Positions 13,630-15,548 of a stretch of 15,548 nucleotides of DNA are shown piece after piece. Source of the DNA: DATGFB01 sp032160545 (GTDB lineage Bacteria; Actinomycetota; Actinomycetes; Mycobacteriales; Jatrophihabitantaceae); assembly GCA_032160545.1 (NCBI GenBank), contig JAVHVN010000188.1, positions 1-15,548 on the forward strand. Reading direction: 5' to 3'. The position numbers and the translations under genes were made by a program. The notes beneath the pieces are model-generated. The model was given only the letters and a program-made list of their open reading frames with translations, searched no databases and was not told the origin of the DNA. Position 1 is the first letter of the stretch. The number at the start of each line of letters is the position of its first letter.

Positions 13630-14889
13630 TCAGGTCACATCGGAGTCGGCTGGCGTCACGGCCTGCGGAGGCGGGGCGACGAGCGTCTCGGGGGCGGCCG
13701 CAACGACCGGCAGGGGTGCGAGTGCGACCGCGGCGCTCACCACGAACGTCGCTCCATAGCCGTGCCAATCCGCGATCCAGCCGGCCGCGACGGGGCCGAT
13801 GACCGCCCCCAGGTCGCCCGACATCTGGAATACCGCGACGACGGTGCCGCCGCGACCGGCGACGACGTCGCCCATCACCGCGCCCGGTGCCACCGAGTCT
13901 GCGGCTCCCGCGACGCCGAGCAGGCACATGGCGATGACCAGCCCGGCGATCGACGGGGCAAGGGGCAGCACGAGAAAGCCCACCGCACCGACAGCCAGCC
14001 CGCCCAGGATCACCGGCCGCCGTCCGCGCGAGTCGGCGATGCGGCCGAACGGCAGCAACAACGCGCCGCTGACGACGCTGACGATCAGGAAGGCGGCGTA
14101 CGCCCAACCCGAGCCGAGGCCGAGATCGTCGGTGACGAACTGCGGGACGATCGCGGTGCGGGCACCGACGACGGCGTAATCCCCCGCGAACGACGCGACC
14201 AGGGCCGCAACGTAGGCCCGGCTGCGCAGCGCCGTCCTCAGCGGTAGCGGCTCGGTGCGCACGGTCTGGCGGGCTGCGAACTCGCTGTGCCGCAGCGTCC
14301 ACAGCCCGAGCGAGCCCGCGACGACGAGCGTGCCCGCGTAGAGGAAGAACGGGGCCCGCAGCGAGAAGGACGCGACCGTGCCGACCGCGGGGCCGGCGAT
14401 CATGCCGATCAGGAAGGCACCCGCCCAGGCACCCTGGGCGCGACCGCGCAGGTGGCTCGGCGTGACGCGGATGAGGATGCCGACCGAGCTCACGCTGAAC
14501 ATCACCGAGCCGACACCGCCGATGCCACGCAGCAGCAGCAACTGCCAGTACTGCTGCGAGAACCCGGCGAGCAGGCTCGACACGGCCACCACGGCGATGC
14601 CTGTCGCGAGCATCAGCCGCTCGCCGAACTTGTTCACCAGCCGGCCCACGAACGGTGCGGTCACCAGCCGCATCAGCGCGAACGCACTGATGACCGCACC
14701 TGCGGCGGTCTTGCCCACCCCGAACTCGCGGGCGAAAAGCGGGATGGCCGGCGACACGACACCGAAGCCGAGCGCGACCATGAAGGCCACGATGATCAGC
14801 GCCCGCACCTCGGAGGGCAAGGTCGCCAGAGATGTCCGGAAACGACTGTGTCGCGCCCTCCCGTCTTCGACGGCGGGAGAGCGCGACAC
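13630..14889 (-). CDS. Major facilitator superfamily transporter, efflux-type
   Basis: A 419-residue multi-pass membrane transporter with about 12 hydrophobic segments beginning near residue 30 (LIIVAFMVALGFGVVSPAIP, 31-50). GRLVNKFGERL (82-92) is the loop 2-3 motif, and a related GRIADSRGRRPV occurs at the matching loop of the second half. Resembles DHA1-type drug or metabolite efflux; substrate unknown. The GTG at 14889 has no ribosome binding site and lies in a strong hairpin 17 bp after the pnp stop, yet the RFRTSLATLPSEVRAL segment upstream of helix 1 looks like real family sequence, so I keep it; TTG 14820 and GTG 14808 are alternatives, also weak. Not evidently part of sulfate uptake. 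Confidence 0.85.
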   Translation of the reverse strand: MSRSPAVEDGRARHSRFRTSLATLPSEVRALIIVAFMVALGFGVVSPAIPLFAREFGVGKTAAGAVISAFALMRLVTAPFVGRLVNKFGERLMLATGIAVVAVSSLLAGFSQQYWQLLLLRGIGGVGSVMFSVSSVGILIRVTPSHLRGRAQGAWAGAFLIGMIAGPAVGTVASFSLRAPFFLYAGTLVVAGSLGLWTLRHSEFAARQTVRTEPLPLRTALRSRAYVAALVASFAGDYAVVGARTAIVPQFVTDDLGLGSGWAYAAFLIVSVVSGALLLPFGRIADSRGRRPVILGGLAVGAVGFLVLPLAPSIAGLVIAMCLLGVAGAADSVAPGAVMGDVVAGRGGTVVAVFQMSGDLGAVIGPVAAGWIADWHGYGATFVVSAAVALAPLPVVAAAPETLVAPPPQAVTPADSDVT

Positions 14890-14890
14890 A
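14847..14890 (-). terminator. Strong hairpin after pnp, likely intrinsic terminator
   Basis: Arms at 14847-14863 (TGTGTCGCGCCCTCCCG) and 14874-14890 (CGGGAGAGCGCGACACA) pair over 17 bp with a 10-nt loop. The only imperfect position is a G-U pair in the minus-strand RNA, where the plus strand would have a C-A mismatch, which fits service to minus-strand transcription. It starts 16 bp after the pnp stop. No long U-tract follows, only GTCGTTTCC. It overlaps the first codons of the MFS frame. Confidence 0.75.
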
Positions 14891-14906
14891 GGGCGTTACG
14901 CGGGAG

Positions 14907-15548
14907 TTAGGCGTCGACGCTCGCGGACTCCTCGGAGGCCGGCGTGGACGCGGCAGCGCCACCCTCGGCGGCCGAGTCGTCGACGAGGACGAGGCTGATC
15001 TTGCCGCGCTGGTCGATCTCGGCGATCTCGACCTGGATCTTGTCGCCGATGTTGACGACGTCCTCAACCTTGCCGATGCGCTTGCCGCGACCCAGCTTGC
15101 TGATGTGGATCAGGCCGTCCTTGCCCGGGAGCAGGGACACGAACGCGCCGAACGCGGCGGTCTTGACCACCGTGCCGAGGAACCGCTCGCCCACCTTCGG
15201 CATCTGCGGGTTCGCGATGGCATTGATCTGGTCGACGGCGGCCTGGGCCGACTGGCCGTCCGCCGCGCCGACATAGATGGTGCCGTCGTCCTCGATGGTG
15301 ATCTGGGCGCCGGTCTCGTCCTGGATCGAGTTGATCATCGCGCCCTTGGGGCCGATGACCGCGCCGATCTTGTCGACCGGGATCTTGACGACGGTGACGC
15401 GCGGTGCGTACGGGCTCATCTCATCCGGGCCGTCGATGGCCTCGGCCATGACGTCGAGGATGTGCAGCCGGGCGTCACGCGCCTGCGTGAGCGCGGCGGC
15501 GAGCACCTCGGACGGGATGCCGTCGAGCTTGGTGTCGAGCTGCAACGC
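14907..15548 (-). CDS. pnp: Polynucleotide phosphorylase, C-terminal part
   Basis: The last 213 residues of PNPase, the 3'-5' phosphorolytic RNA exonuclease; the gene runs off the right edge of the window. The visible part starts with the end of the second RNase PH core (ALQLDTKLDGIPSEVL), then a KH domain (about 50-112, with IGPKGAMI at 65-72), an S1 domain (about 118-189; KTAAFGAFVSLLPGKDGLIH, then ISK) and an acidic Ala/Ser/Glu tail. These bind RNA and help form the trimer. In M. tuberculosis (gpsI) pepR follows directly; here a hairpin and an MFS gene follow. Confidence 0.96.
   Translation of the reverse strand, partial: ALQLDTKLDGIPSEVLAAALTQARDARLHILDVMAEAIDGPDEMSPYAPRVTVVKIPVDKIGAVIGPKGAMINSIQDETGAQITIEDDGTIYVGAADGQSAQAAVDQINAIANPQMPKVGERFLGTVVKTAAFGAFVSLLPGKDGLIHISKLGRGKRIGKVEDVVNIGDKIQVEIAEIDQRGKISLVLVDDSAAEGGAAASTPASEESASVDA

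Overview
The window is high-GC, densely coded DNA with GTG starts, 4-8 bp start/stop overlaps and a polynucleotide phosphorylase / M16 peptidase / dapB gene set. This points to an actinobacterium. The LAxTG-type sorting signal on a surface protein (the class E sortase motif) fits this. The genus cannot be fixed from sequence alone; a Frankia- or Jatrophihabitans-like soil lineage is a guess. No tRNA, rRNA, CRISPR array, transposase or phage gene was seen.

Left part (1-5103). Two minus-strand genes form an apparent operon: a zinc-dependent alcohol/formaldehyde dehydrogenase and a conserved 195-residue protein of unknown function whose stop codon lies in an 18-bp tandem duplication. A 358-bp divergent region separates them from a plus-strand cell-surface protein with six Cys-pair repeats, a Ser/Thr/Gly-rich stalk and a LAATG sorting signal. 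A long hairpin between convergent genes follows. Next come an iron-containing redox enzyme (heme-oxygenase-like fold, minus) and, divergently, a HemK-like methyltransferase with DPPY in place of NPPY (plus).

Middle and right part (5107-15548). Every gene is on the minus strand. In transcription order they are: pnp (its 5' part lies outside the window), an MFS transporter, a sulfate/thiosulfate ABC transporter operon (lipoprotein binding protein, CysT, CysW, CysA), an Rrf2-family regulator without cysteines, a macro-domain ADP-ribose hydrolase, a small proline-rich protein, a membrane protein with a Cys-x-Cys-Gly-Phe-Tyr-Ala motif, the M16 peptidase, dapB and a small membrane TPR protein. In Mycobacterium tuberculosis gpsI (pnp) and pepR are adjacent, with dapB and the small membrane protein nearby. 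Here about 7.3 kb of accessory genes sits between pnp and pepR.

How the genes may work together: the cys genes import sulfate or thiosulfate, and the cluster-less Rrf2 protein downstream is a candidate CymR-like sulfur regulator. Translation in this operon is tightly coupled by overlaps, including an 11-codon mini-ORF joined by ATGA overlaps to both cysW and cysA, and a 116-nt same-strand overlap of cysA with the Rrf2 gene. dapB serves diaminopimelate/lysine synthesis; PNPase serves RNA turnover.

Most promising leads: the cysW-cysA mini-ORF bridge, the cysA/Rrf2 overlap, the proline-rich plus CxCGFYA membrane protein pair, the LAATG repeat protein with its palindromic upstream site, and the pnp terminator hairpin that overlaps the start of the MFS gene. 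I see no clear, wholly new multi-gene system.
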